A stretch of 45,557 nt of DNA from Promethearchaeota archaeon (GTDB lineage: Archaea > Asgardarchaeota > Lokiarchaeia > Sigyniarchaeales > SOKP01), in contig RDOA01000024.1 of NCBI GenBank assembly GCA_011364925.1, positions 1 through 45,557 of the forward strand, given 5' to 3'. Position 1 is the first letter of the stretch; every line of letters starts with the position of its first letter. The notes beneath the pieces were generated by a model, which was given only the letters and a program-made list of their open reading frames with translations, had not been told where the DNA came from and searched no databases. The position numbers and the translations under genes are program-made. Below are positions 1 to 7,954 of the stretch, in pieces.

Positions 1-61
1 CTTTCATGAGATTATTGAATTATCCTTAGAAGCCCTTGAAGATCTATTTGAAGATCTATAA
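1..61 (+). CDS. C-terminal end of an SCP2-like protein (partial)
   Basis: The first 61 bases encode the last 19 residues of a protein (FHEIIELSLEALEDLFEDL, then TAA at 59-61). They match the end of the complete SCP2-like protein encoded at 364-798 (FQEIIELALEAYEDLAEDL) at 15 of 19 positions. The two genes are therefore tandem paralogues on the same strand, and this one is cut by the window edge. Function is assumed to be the same as that of the downstream copy: a soluble lipid-binding SCP2-fold protein. Confidence 0.75.
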   Translation, partial: FHEIIELSLEALEDLFEDL

Positions 62-363
62 AAATAGAACATCTTTATTAACGGTAAAGAAAAATCTACC
101 TTTCTTTCTTAAATCTTCAATTTTTCGCTCTTTTTTTTTATTTATAACTTTTCTAAGAATTATAAAATGCTTCAAATTCGACAAATTTTGTTGAATTATT
201 GTGGTAATAGATTACAGTAATTTTAGAAATCGCTTTCTAACAAATGAAGGAAATATAACCTTTTTATATAGTAATAAGTTATACATAATAGTATTTATTT
301 AATCGATCAAAATCGTAAATTAAATACTTAATCATCGAAATATAAAAAAAAGGTTGAAAAATC
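62..363. other. Intergenic region between SCP2-like paralogues
   Basis: About 300 bases without a convincing gene. It holds a T-rich tract (about 129-145) that could terminate the first SCP2 gene, an imperfect palindrome at 175-197 (AATTCGACAAA and TTTGTTGAATT arms with one mismatch), and a TATA-like element, CCTTTTTATATAG, at about 259-271. That element would place transcription start near 295 and leave a leader of about 70 nt before the second SCP2 gene. No RNA gene is seen. Confidence 0.5.
259..271 (+). promoter_or_regulatory. Putative BRE/TATA element of the SCP2-like gene
   Basis: AACCTTTTTATATAG precedes the SCP2-like gene. A very similar string, AACCTTTTTAGATA, lies at about 7868-7881 upstream of cdhA. 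The repetition in two leader regions supports promoter function, but transcription start sites cannot be seen in the sequence. Confidence 0.4.
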
Positions 364-798
364 ATGGTTGATGAAGCATTATTAAAAGAAATGAAATCAA
401 AATTTGATGCCGGAGCTGCCGCCTCGGATGTAATGGATACATTAAAAGTATTCGAGATGTTCAGACAGATCGCCGAAGAGAACGAAGATTTGAAAGAAGA
501 GTTAGAAGATATGGATATTGCTATCCAAATGAATATCACCGATGCCGATAAAAAGTTTTGGCTTAAGGCACACGATGGTACAATGGAATTTGGCGAGGGT
601 GAGGTTGACAATCCATCGTTTACCTTCTCTGCTACAAAAGAAGTTGGCTCTGGTATGTTATTTGGCGAGGTTGACGCCACTAGCGCTTATATGGCTGGTG
701 ACATTACCGTAGAAGGCAATCTTCAAGACGCAATGGCCTTTCAGGAGATTATCGAGTTAGCCTTAGAGGCTTACGAAGATTTAGCCGAAGATTTATAG
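364..798 (+). CDS. SCP2 sterol-carrier-fold protein
   Basis: A 144-residue acidic soluble protein without signal peptide or membrane segment. The first ~50 residues are helical and highly charged. Residues ~50-140 have the pattern of the SCP2 fold: strands ending in FWLKAHDGTMEFGEGEVDNP, then FTFSAT, then MAGDITVEGNLQDAMAFQEI, where the GDI..EG.LQ segment is typical of SCP2-like lipid-binding proteins. Known members bind acyl chains, sterols or isoprenoid lipids, or act as accessory domains of lipid enzymes. It is the second copy of a tandem pair. The ATG follows AGGTTGAAAAATC, with a weak GGT-type ribosome site. The ligand cannot be deduced. Confidence 0.75.
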   Translation: MVDEALLKEMKSKFDAGAAASDVMDTLKVFEMFRQIAEENEDLKEELEDMDIAIQMNITDADKKFWLKAHDGTMEFGEGEVDNPSFTFSATKEVGSGMLFGEVDATSAYMAGDITVEGNLQDAMAFQEIIELALEAYEDLAEDL

Positions 799-847
799 TA
801 AAGCTAAATTAAATCCGTGGAAAACCTTATACTAAATCTCTTTACTC

Positions 848-867
848 TTTTTTTTATTTATTTTTTA
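848..867 (+). terminator. T-tract terminator after the SCP2-like gene
   Basis: A run of T residues (TTTTTTTTATTTATTTTTTAT) lies between the SCP2-like gene and the convergent U32 gene. This is the usual form of an archaeal intrinsic terminator, without a stem. Confidence 0.5.
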
Positions 868-884
868 TAATAATTTCAAAAATA

Positions 885-2138
885 TTACTTATTCACTTCA
901 AGTTTAAAGATTTTATCGTTTTTTTTTACAGCGTCATCAACCAAGATACCAACGGTAATTCGGTCTTTTTTTGTTCTAACAAGGGGAGTTTCGGTTAGAT
1001 TTTTCTTTTGTTTAATTTGTATTGAAGTGATTTTTTGAGCCAAGTAAGTATCTGTGTGGGTTCCAATGATAAAAACTTCGTCGTTGAGTTGTAATTTTCC
1101 TTTTGATAGGAGTATTTTTGCAGCTTTTTTATCAGGGAAATAAGAGAGAACTTTCCCAATTTCAACTTTTTTATAGTCTGAGATATTTCCGTCGAGTTCT
1201 CGTTGAATTTCGCTTCCCTTCGGTAACCCAAAGTAAAAGCCTGTTGAAAAACCCCTATTGTACACTTTATTTAAACGATCAAGCCACATCCGAACTTTTT
1301 CTGGGGTAAAAGTGTTGTTATAGTAAGCATCTATGGCTTCTTTATAGCAAGCGGTTGTTTCTTCGATATAAATAGGATCTCTCATTCGACCCTCGATTTT
1401 AAAGGCATCGATCTTGGCTTCAATCAGTTTGGGGATGTGTTCAATCATGCATAGATCCTTCGAATTAATGAAAAACACCCCGTCGTAAAGAAAATCGTTG
1501 GATTGTTCATCGTAGACTCTCCAACTTCTGCGACAAGGTTGGACGCATCTACCTCGATTAGCGGAATATTCCTGGGACCCACAGATTTCCGCTGAGAAGT
1601 AGCAACGCCCTGATACAGACGTACATTGAGCTCCGTGTACAAAAGTCTCGATTTCAGCTTTTTGAATCTCGTTTTTAATTTCCTTAATTTGTTCCAAGGA
1701 TAACTCTCTTGCGAGAATTAATCGATCGGCGCCTAAATTTTCATAAAATTTGGCTGTCTGGGAATTTGAGATATTGGCCTGAGTCGATACGTGGAACGGC
1801 AGCCCTTTTTTCTTAACAACTTCTATTACGCCGATATCATGGATAATAACGGCGTCGATTTCTGCTTCTACTGCTTTATCAAGCACAGTATTGAGAAGAT
1901 CAAATTCATTTTCGTATACAATGATATTCGTTGTAAGATACGCTAGGATATTGTTATCGTGGCAATTTCTTACGATCTTGCTAAGTTCGTCTAATTTGAA
2001 GTTATCACTAAACATTCTCATGTTGAAAGCTTCCACGCCAAAATATACCGCGTCTGCTTTATCTTTTATCGCGTTGAAAGACTTTAAGTTTTTCAAAGGA
2101 GTCATTAGTTCGACTTTTTTTTCATAATTGATTGGCAT
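885..2138 (-). CDS. U32 family peptidase-like protein (RlhA/TrhP type)
   Basis: A 417-residue protein of the U32 (collagenase-like) family. The N-terminal TIM-barrel region has the family opening (LMTPLKNLKSFNAIKDKADA, then VYFGVEAFNMR). The signature spans residues ~165-205: VHGAQCTSVSGRCYFSAEIC, then GRCVQPCRRSW. The cysteines in it match the Fe-S-binding cysteines of RlhA/TrhP. KIEGRMRDP follows at ~250, and a small beta-barrel-like C-terminal region follows ~320. Several family members act in prephenate-dependent hydroxylation of tRNA or rRNA rather than as proteases, so an RNA-modification role is more likely than proteolysis. It is transcribed divergently from the unknown gene at 2304. 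The start is ATG. Confidence 0.85.
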   Translation of the reverse strand: MPINYEKKVELMTPLKNLKSFNAIKDKADAVYFGVEAFNMRMFSDNFKLDELSKIVRNCHDNNILAYLTTNIIVYENEFDLLNTVLDKAVEAEIDAVIIHDIGVIEVVKKKGLPFHVSTQANISNSQTAKFYENLGADRLILARELSLEQIKEIKNEIQKAEIETFVHGAQCTSVSGRCYFSAEICGSQEYSANRGRCVQPCRRSWRVYDEQSNDFLYDGVFFINSKDLCMIEHIPKLIEAKIDAFKIEGRMRDPIYIEETTACYKEAIDAYYNNTFTPEKVRMWLDRLNKVYNRGFSTGFYFGLPKGSEIQRELDGNISDYKKVEIGKVLSYFPDKKAAKILLSKGKLQLNDEVFIIGTHTDTYLAQKITSIQIKQKKNLTETPLVRTKKDRITVGILVDDAVKKNDKIFKLEVNK

Positions 2139-2303
2139 ATTTCACTCGACTTTTTAATGAATATACTTAGGAAATAAAAGTTGAAAAATTACCTTCTTGA
2201 ATTAGATTAATGTCAAAAAGAATAAAAAAAAATTGTTTCATAAATATTAAGTTACAATTTCGAAAAGCATAAAATAAATAACTTTTATTAAAAAATAGGT
2301 GGT

Positions 2304-2933
2304 TTGATAATCGATACTGAACTGAAGCGTTTATACGACGCAACAGACAACCTTATTAAACAGCAGTTTTATAAGAGCGGGAGTGACACGATTATAGGCA
2401 GAACGCCTGAAATTTCAGTAAAAATAAAAAATTCGGGTCAAATCGTCAAAAAATTCCAAGATCTGTGTAATCAGAACCTTCAGTATTTCTTAGAGGGTGA
2501 TTATATGAAATTTTTTGAACCTTTTAAAAAAATTAAAGGAGTAGACACTAATCATTTAAGTGAAATTTATCAGGACATTCAAATCAAATTGGCGGCGATA
2601 CACGGAACTGATTTTGACAGAGTTCTTATGTATACCATAGTAATTAGTTCTTTAACTACAAGTATCCGCGAAATTCAATTTAACAACTCAATGAAAGAAA
2701 TAATCGCAAGAACAAAAAATCAATCGAACGCTTTAACCGAGAAACAAATCAAGAAGGGGTTAGAAACATTGTTCATGAGAAACGATAAGAATGTGTCAAT
2801 TTTATACAACCTCTCTTATCTTACCGCATTAGCGGAATCTTTTAATTTCATGAAAACTGCTCGAACCTGTAAGATTCAAAAAAGTAAATATATTAACCTG
2901 ATTGTGAACTCAATCCTTTTTTCTCTTGATTAA
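2304..2933 (+). CDS. Hypothetical soluble protein, 209 aa
   Basis: Starts with TTG, placed 1 nt after AGGTGG (2297-2302), so the start is not certain. The product is predicted mostly alpha-helical, soluble and basic toward the C-terminus (TARTCKIQKSKY), with no metal motif, Walker motif or signal peptide that I recognise. It lies 24 nt upstream of the proposed start of the MutY-like gene on the same strand, so the two may be cotranscribed. I do not recognise the family. Confidence 0.6.
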   Translation: MIIDTELKRLYDATDNLIKQQFYKSGSDTIIGRTPEISVKIKNSGQIVKKFQDLCNQNLQYFLEGDYMKFFEPFKKIKGVDTNHLSEIYQDIQIKLAAIHGTDFDRVLMYTIVISSLTTSIREIQFNNSMKEIIARTKNQSNALTEKQIKKGLETLFMRNDKNVSILYNLSYLTALAESFNFMKTARTCKIQKSKYINLIVNSILFSLD

Positions 2934-2957
2934 TTCTTCTTATAAAGGTGTTAACAA

Positions 2958-3812
2958 ATTCTTATAACAGAATTTCATCAATTGTACAAGAACGAAGGAT
3001 TAAGTCAGAAAGTTGTTAAAACGTTCCAGAACATAATTTATTCGTATTTTAAACAATACGGTAGAGAATTTCCCTTTCGAAAGGAGATAAGTCCCTACAA
3101 TGTCGTTATATCTGAGATGATGCTTCAGCAGACTCAGACTAATAGGGTAGCAGAGAAGTTCCAGCAATTCATTCGAGCGTTTCCCGATTTTCAAGCGCTA
3201 GCGAATGCACCCTTTAACGATGTTTTAAAAGCTTGGCAAGGTTTGGGATATAACCGTAGAGCAGTAGCGTTAAAAGCTATAGCTGAAAAAGTTATTAGCG
3301 AATTTGATGGAGTGTTACCTGCTGATGTTGAGGTCTTAAAAACATTTCCTCAAATTGGACACAATACTGCGTCATCAATCGTCGCTTTTGCTTTTAATAT
3401 TCCCACCTTTTTTGTGGAAGTGAATATCAGACGCGTTTACATCTATTTCTTTTTTCCTGGCAAATCCTCGGTTCGAGATAACCTTATTATACCGATCGTA
3501 AGAAAAACTTTAGATCGTTCCAATGTACGGAAATGGTATTATGCTCTTATGGATTATGGAGTAATGTTGAAAAAAACTCACCCTGAATTGACAAAAAAGA
3601 GTGCTCATTATAGAAAACAATCGAAGTTTAAGGGATCGACTCGAGAGATCAGAGGGAACATTTTGAAACTTCTTCTTGAAAATAAAAGTTTAATGGAGTC
3701 TGAGTTAATAAAGAAATTAAAAATCAACCCAGAACTATTATCAGAAATCTTAAGCTTATTAATCAAAGAAGGTTTTATTAAGCAAGAAGATAATCAATAT
3801 TCAATTGCTTAG
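2958..3812 (+). CDS. MutY-like HhH-GPD DNA glycosylase lacking the Fe-S cluster
   Basis: A member of the MutY/endonuclease III superfamily, which excises adenine opposite 8-oxoguanine in base-excision repair. Seen: SEMMLQQTQTNRVAEKFQQF with the MutY glutamate, the helix-hairpin-helix FPQIGHNTASSIVAFAF, and FFVEVNIRRV where canonical MutY has LDGNVKRV, so Glu replaces the catalytic Asp. The protein contains no cysteine at all, so the usual [4Fe-4S] loop is absent (KKTHPELTKKSAHYRKQSKF occupies it). A winged-helix-like tail replaces the NUDIX-type domain. The start chosen is ATT at 2958, 7 nt after AAAGGTG (2944-2950) and in frame; TTG at 2982 is the conventional alternative. The 3' end overlaps the convergent radical SAM gene by 12 bp. 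Confidence 0.8.
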   Translation: MLITEFHQLYKNEGLSQKVVKTFQNIIYSYFKQYGREFPFRKEISPYNVVISEMMLQQTQTNRVAEKFQQFIRAFPDFQALANAPFNDVLKAWQGLGYNRRAVALKAIAEKVISEFDGVLPADVEVLKTFPQIGHNTASSIVAFAFNIPTFFVEVNIRRVYIYFFFPGKSSVRDNLIIPIVRKTLDRSNVRKWYYALMDYGVMLKKTHPELTKKSAHYRKQSKFKGSTREIRGNILKLLLENKSLMESELIKKLKINPELLSEILSLLIKEGFIKQEDNQYSIA

Positions 3813-5087
3813 TTTTCCAGTTTTAAAATAATTGGAAATTTTCTTAGCAAATTTTTCTTGTTTTCTCCAATTTCCGTAAATTAATCCTCTTGAGTTTAAT
3901 TCTAGTATTCGTGTTCTAATTTTTTCGTCTATGGTTGTTACTTCTTCATGTGCAAAAACTGTAAGAGGCAAGGGTATGAAAGTGTGTGCATGGATTTTTG
4001 CTCCCATTTCTGATAATTCTTCCATACAATTGAAAGTTTGATTTATATCTTCTTCTGTTTCATTTGGTAAGTTGAAAATGAAGTCAACAATTACAAGAAG
4101 TCCATGGTTTATTGTTAACGATACAGCTTTATAAACATCTTCAACTGTATGCCCTCTATTACACGAATCAAGTATCCGTTGACTACCTGATTGAGCTCCA
4201 ATTACAATGTTGTCGTTAGCAGCGTAGTCTAGTACTAATCTTAAAGCTTCTTTAGTTACATGTTCAGGTCTAACTTCAGAAGGAAACGTACCAAAAAAAA
4301 TTCTACCATTAGGTTCAATTATTTGTTTAACGTTAATTAAAAGCTTTTCTAACATTGGAATGTTAAGCGTTTTCCCGTCGTATGAACCGTAAGAAAAAGC
4401 GCTGGGAGAAATAAATCTAATATCTGTTTTATCATATGATTTCATAATCCTAACAGCATCGCAAATAGAATCGATACTTCTATGTCTTGGAGTAGTCCCT
4501 AAAATGTATGGTGTTTGGCAAAAATAGCATACATAGGGACAACCTCGAGTGATTTCAATCGCACCATATTTAACATGTTTACTAGGTAAGGGAGGATATT
4601 TATCTAAATCTATCCAATTCCTCCGTTTAGTTGAGATCAAGTTATTACTTTGATCTAAGTACGAGATTCCCTTTATATCGCTGAAACCTTTATTATCTAT
4701 TACATTTTTAAGTATCTCTATTAGAGTTTCTTCGCCCTCTCCTCTAACTACTAAATTAAAGCCCAAGTTAAGCGTACCTTCGGGATCTCCAGTAGGATGC
4801 GGTCCACCCGCAATCATGAGTATGTCGTTTTTATATTTCTTTCGTAGGGATTTGACTAACTTTCTTATTTCCCATAACTGAGTAGTGAAAAATGAGACTC
4901 CCACAATAATTGTTCCGTGTGATTCTCTAATTTGTTCTAAATTGTTGTGAAGATTTTCCTGTCCACGAGCAAAGTAAAGATCGATATCATCCAATTGATG
5001 TTCTGTTTCTATCGCAGCTGTTAAAGCATTGAAACTGTAGATATTTGGTTTTTGATAATAAATAACAAATGCAATTTTTCTCTGCAT
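3801..5087 (-). CDS. B12-binding radical SAM protein
   Basis: A 428-residue protein. Residues ~1-140 form a cobalamin-binding-like Rossmann region (GVSFFTTQLWEIRKLVKSL, then AGGPHPTGDPEGTL, then VVRGEGEETL). The radical SAM core follows, with CPYVCYFC (C-x3-C-x2-C) in the context ITRGCPYVCYFCQTPYILG, and later GAQSGSQRIL and FNLPNETEEDI. This arrangement matches the archaeal B12-binding-domain/radical SAM family often described from methanogens (MJ_1487 type), whose substrate is not settled. The N-terminus (KIAFVIYYQKPNIYSFNALT) fits the family. Two 29-nt direct repeats lie directly upstream of its ATG. Confidence 0.85.
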   Translation of the reverse strand: MQRKIAFVIYYQKPNIYSFNALTAAIETEHQLDDIDLYFARGQENLHNNLEQIRESHGTIIVGVSFFTTQLWEIRKLVKSLRKKYKNDILMIAGGPHPTGDPEGTLNLGFNLVVRGEGEETLIEILKNVIDNKGFSDIKGISYLDQSNNLISTKRRNWIDLDKYPPLPSKHVKYGAIEITRGCPYVCYFCQTPYILGTTPRHRSIDSICDAVRIMKSYDKTDIRFISPSAFSYGSYDGKTLNIPMLEKLLINVKQIIEPNGRIFFGTFPSEVRPEHVTKEALRLVLDYAANDNIVIGAQSGSQRILDSCNRGHTVEDVYKAVSLTINHGLLVIVDFIFNLPNETEEDINQTFNCMEELSEMGAKIHAHTFIPLPLTVFAHEEVTTIDEKIRTRILELNSRGLIYGNWRKQEKFAKKISNYFKTGKLSN

Positions 5088-5088
5088 A

Positions 5089-5167
5089 TTTAGAATATAG
5101 AATCAATCTTAAATTAAGATTAAATACTTCTTGTTTTATTTAGATTATAGAATCTATTCTAAATTAA
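5089..5167. repeat. Two 29-nt imperfect direct repeats, 50-nt period
   Basis: 5089-5117 and 5139-5167 match at 25 of 29 positions (TTTAGA-TATAGAATC followed by AAATTAA in both copies) and are spaced exactly 50 nt apart. They fill the gap between the radical SAM gene (minus) and the small membrane protein gene (plus), right against the radical SAM start. The second copy contains the near-palindrome AGAATCTATTCT. Likely a regulatory region or duplicated promoter. Confidence 0.5.
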
Positions 5168-5214
5168 AATAGTAATTAAAAAATGAATTATCAATAACAA
5201 AATGTGAAGAATTT

Positions 5215-5664
5215 ATGCTTTTTGTGGATTTATTTGCAACAGATCCCTCTATGGTGGGCATCGCTTGGTTCGACTTTTATTCGATTGGGCACTTCTGCTT
5301 TGGAATCGGCATGTTTCTATTTTTCAGTTTGTTTTACACAATCCCTAAAAATAACGGTAAAACTCCCATATTTTCATTACTCTTTGTATTCATTTTAGTT
5401 GTATTAGTCTTAGTGCTATGGGAAGCCTTAGAAAATTTAGTTTTTATCAATCTCGGTTGGAAATTTGAGAATCGTCTTGATAGCTGGGAAAACATAACCA
5501 CAGATCTTTTAATTGGAGCACTTGGAGGGATCGTATCTTGGATTTTCTGTCATTTAGTATTTGTGCGAGAAAAGAATATTTGGGCTTATTACATTTTTGG
5601 GATTATAGGTTTTGTATTATGGCTTGTGGTATTCATTATTCTACGCGCACTTACGATAACTTAA
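5215..5664 (+). CDS. Small four-helix membrane protein
   Basis: A 149-residue polytopic membrane protein. Hydrophobic segments lie at ~22-42 (IGHFCFGIGMFLFFSLFYTI), ~50-77, ~98-118 (DLLIGALGGIVSWIFCHLVF) and ~122-147. The pattern H-F-x-F-G in the first helix, W-E-x-x-E at the end of the second and S-W-E-N-x-x-x-D-L-L-x-G before the third resembles YjdF/VanZ-like small membrane proteins, but this is a weak match and the function is unknown. The ATG has no strong ribosome site. The gene ends 67 nt before the amidohydrolase gene. Confidence 0.6.
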   Translation: MLFVDLFATDPSMVGIAWFDFYSIGHFCFGIGMFLFFSLFYTIPKNNGKTPIFSLLFVFILVVLVLVLWEALENLVFINLGWKFENRLDSWENITTDLLIGALGGIVSWIFCHLVFVREKNIWAYYIFGIIGFVLWLVVFIILRALTIT

Positions 5665-5731
5665 TACATCTTAACTTATTTTTTTATATTTTATTTCTTT
5701 TTTACTCAATAGAGTACTACTTGCATTAAAA

Positions 5732-6499
5732 GTGATTAATATAAATCTTCAAGATTATATTGAATGTAGACGAGGAACAATCCCTTTAATTTTCTCAGTT
5801 CCCCACGGAGGTACAACTGATTTTGAAAATATTCCTGATAGGAAAAGCGGTGTTCTTGGAGTAGATAAAGATACAATCCAATTAACACGAGATTTAATCA
5901 AGAATGTTGATGAGCTTTTTCATTTTGCCAGAAAAGACGGAAAAATGCCTTCTTATCTAATTTCAAAAATAAAGAGAGTTAAGATTGATTTTAATAGAAA
6001 GGAATCGGAGGCTTTCTTTTCTAAATCAGACTTAGCTAGACAAGTATACCATTATTATCACAATCAAATTCAAGAACTAATTTCATACAATTTGGATAAG
6101 TTCAATCGATCCTTACTAATAGACATTCACGGTTTTGAAAAATCTAAGCGACCAATGGGATACCGAGATGTTGAAATAGTCTTAGGAACAAATAATCTGG
6201 AATCTTTGAATCCTAATAAATTACCTAAAAGAGAATGGGGAAATAATATCCGCGGAAAAATAATAAGGGCGTATAATAGATTAAATATTCCTATTGCTCC
6301 AGGGATTCATACCAGAAAAGAGTATGTCTTAACAGGAGGATACATAATAAAAAAGTACGGAGCAGGCCAGATTGAAAACAGTCAAGCAATTCAAATTGAA
6401 TTTTCTGATGCTATTCGTATCTATAATAAACAATTGAGGGAATTATCATTAAAAACCCTTGCTCAGCTACTTTTTGAAGAATATCTCCAAGAGAGTTAA
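5732..6499 (+). CDS. N-formylglutamate amidohydrolase-like zinc hydrolase
   Basis: A 255-residue protein starting with GTG. Near the N-terminus it has PLIFSVPHGGTTDFENIPDR, the HGG metal-binding start typical of the N-formylglutamate amidohydrolase family. It also has LLIDIHGFE at ~135, the conserved D-x-H-G zinc site, and IQIEFSDAIR near the C-terminus, the family's conserved Glu. Family members hydrolyse N-formyl or N-acyl amino acids, or related amides. There is no histidine-degradation gene nearby, so the natural substrate is open. Confidence 0.75.
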   Translation: MININLQDYIECRRGTIPLIFSVPHGGTTDFENIPDRKSGVLGVDKDTIQLTRDLIKNVDELFHFARKDGKMPSYLISKIKRVKIDFNRKESEAFFSKSDLARQVYHYYHNQIQELISYNLDKFNRSLLIDIHGFEKSKRPMGYRDVEIVLGTNNLESLNPNKLPKREWGNNIRGKIIRAYNRLNIPIAPGIHTRKEYVLTGGYIIKKYGAGQIENSQAIQIEFSDAIRIYNKQLRELSLKTLAQLLFEEYLQES

Positions 6500-6584
6500 A
6501 GAAATCAATGTATCTCTAGAACTGCGTCTCGTAAGAATCGCATTTAAATATGAAGAATTATAAATAATAGAACTCTTTCTAGGA

Positions 6585-6594
6585 TATATAAAAA
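6585..6594 (+). promoter_or_regulatory. TATA box of the small gene at 6622
   Basis: TATATAAAAA lies 27 nt before the ATG at 6622. Archaeal initiation ~25 nt downstream of a TATA box would place the transcript start at or a few bases before the ATG, consistent with a leaderless or nearly leaderless message. No GGTG ribosome site precedes this gene. Confidence 0.5.
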
Positions 6595-6621
6595 TTAAAC
6601 GTGACATTTTGACAAAATTTC

Positions 6622-6957
6622 ATGAGCGACGATAAGATTGAGATTAGTGATTTAGAATCATTTATCAGTGGCTTACAAACATCGCTAGATATGCTTGATG
6701 GCGCTGATCCAACTCAATCAAAGGGTTTTCAGGCTCAATTGGCAAAAATAATCTCCGCGTTAAGAATAAAAAAAACTGAACAATTTGAACCATTGCCTAA
6801 AATTTTGGGGAATGCGACTAAAGAAGATTTAAAAAATTATTTACTAAAAGAACTGGAACAATTAATGCATTATTTAGACGCCCAAGAGTATCCTAAGAGT
6901 AAGTTTGATTTAGTAAAAAAAATCGTTCATTTAAGAGCTGAAATAAATAGAATTTAA
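6622..6957 (+). CDS. Hypothetical small helical protein, 111 aa
   Basis: Soluble, charged and probably all-helical, with no cysteines and no recognised domain. The first half is acidic (SDDKIEISDLESFISGLQTS). The second half contains KEDLKNYLLKELEQLMHYLD and ends in a basic segment. It lies 48 nt before the TatD-like gene. I do not recognise the family. Confidence 0.55.
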   Translation: MSDDKIEISDLESFISGLQTSLDMLDGADPTQSKGFQAQLAKIISALRIKKTEQFEPLPKILGNATKEDLKNYLLKELEQLMHYLDAQEYPKSKFDLVKKIVHLRAEINRI

Positions 6958-7005
6958 TATCCTTTAAGTTCCTTTCCTCATTTTATTATTGTATAGGTGG
7001 TTATA

Positions 7006-7761
7006 ATTTTAATCGATGTTCATTGTCATATCAATCTGTATCTTGCGCTCGATATAGTTATTAAAAATGCTTTGGATGTAGGTGTTGAAAAAATTATTGC
7101 TGTGGCAATGAGTTCTATGAGCCAAGAAAGAGTTTTAGAGATTGCTAGTAAAAATAGTAATGTTTTCGCTTCTTTAGGAATCCATCCAGAAGAGGTAAAA
7201 GCGAACGATAAGATAGAGCATCAATTAGATTCGGTAATAACATTCATCGAGAATAGTAAAGAGAGTATATGCGCTATTGGTGAAATTGGGTTAGACCATT
7301 ATTTCGTTAAAGATAAAGAGTTATATCCTCTTCAAAAAACTATTTTTGACAAAATGTTAACGCTTGCACAAGATTTGAAACTTCCTGTAAATCTTCACAC
7401 AAAAGGAGCTGAAAAATTAGTTTTTGATACATTGCTCTCCTATAAGATTCCCAATGTCAACATTCATTGGTATTCGGGACCAGAAGAGTTTTTAAAAATT
7501 GGTATCGATAGAGGGTATTATTTTTCAATAACTCCCGCAATTAGTTATTCACCAGCCGTTAAAAAAGTTGCCTTGGGTGTAGATATGGAACATATTCTTT
7601 TGGAAAGCGATGGTCCAGTTGAATATTCTGGAGAAATGGGTGTTCCAGCAATGATAAAGAATGTTTTACATTCTATATCAAAATTAAGAAATGTTAAAAC
7701 AGAAGAATTAGAAAAGCAAATTGAAGAAAACACGAGAAAGATTTTTTCGAAGATATTTTAA
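7006..7761 (+). CDS. TatD-family metal-dependent hydrolase
   Basis: A TIM-barrel amidohydrolase of the TatD DNase family. Seen: IDVHCHI at the N-terminus (H-x-H metal pair), SLGIHPEEV, AIGEIGLDHYF (metal-binding Glu), PVNLHTKGAEK, NIHWYSGPEEF and LLESDGPVEYSG (metal-binding Asp). Family members are 3'-5' exonucleases or deoxyribonucleases in DNA repair or RNA trimming. The N-terminus chosen is ATT at 7006 (giving MLIDVHCH, the usual TatD start), 5 nt after GGTGG at 6996-7000. A GTG at 6997 lies inside that ribosome site and would be an awkward start. Confidence 0.85.
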   Translation: MLIDVHCHINLYLALDIVIKNALDVGVEKIIAVAMSSMSQERVLEIASKNSNVFASLGIHPEEVKANDKIEHQLDSVITFIENSKESICAIGEIGLDHYFVKDKELYPLQKTIFDKMLTLAQDLKLPVNLHTKGAEKLVFDTLLSYKIPNVNIHWYSGPEEFLKIGIDRGYYFSITPAISYSPAVKKVALGVDMEHILLESDGPVEYSGEMGVPAMIKNVLHSISKLRNVKTEELEKQIEENTRKIFSKIF

Positions 7762-7954
7762 TTCAGAATACCCAAAATTTAACTTTTAATCTCTGATTAC
7801 AAAAAACTATTGAATAAGTAAATCTTCAAAAATACTGAAATGTATAATCCTAGAATTTTATAAATTTAACCTTTTTAGATACTTCTAGTTGATTTGAATA
7901 AGGATTAATTTTAATAACGATTTTTTATTAACTTCCATAATATAAAAAAAAGAA

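Noticed and set aside
279-680. 133-codon minus-strand ORF
   Set aside because: Antisense to the SCP2-like gene, Ser/Phe-rich shadow composition.
6997-6999. GTG as start of the TatD-like gene
   Set aside because: It lies inside the GGTGG ribosome site; ATT at 7006 gives the usual MLIDVHCH start.
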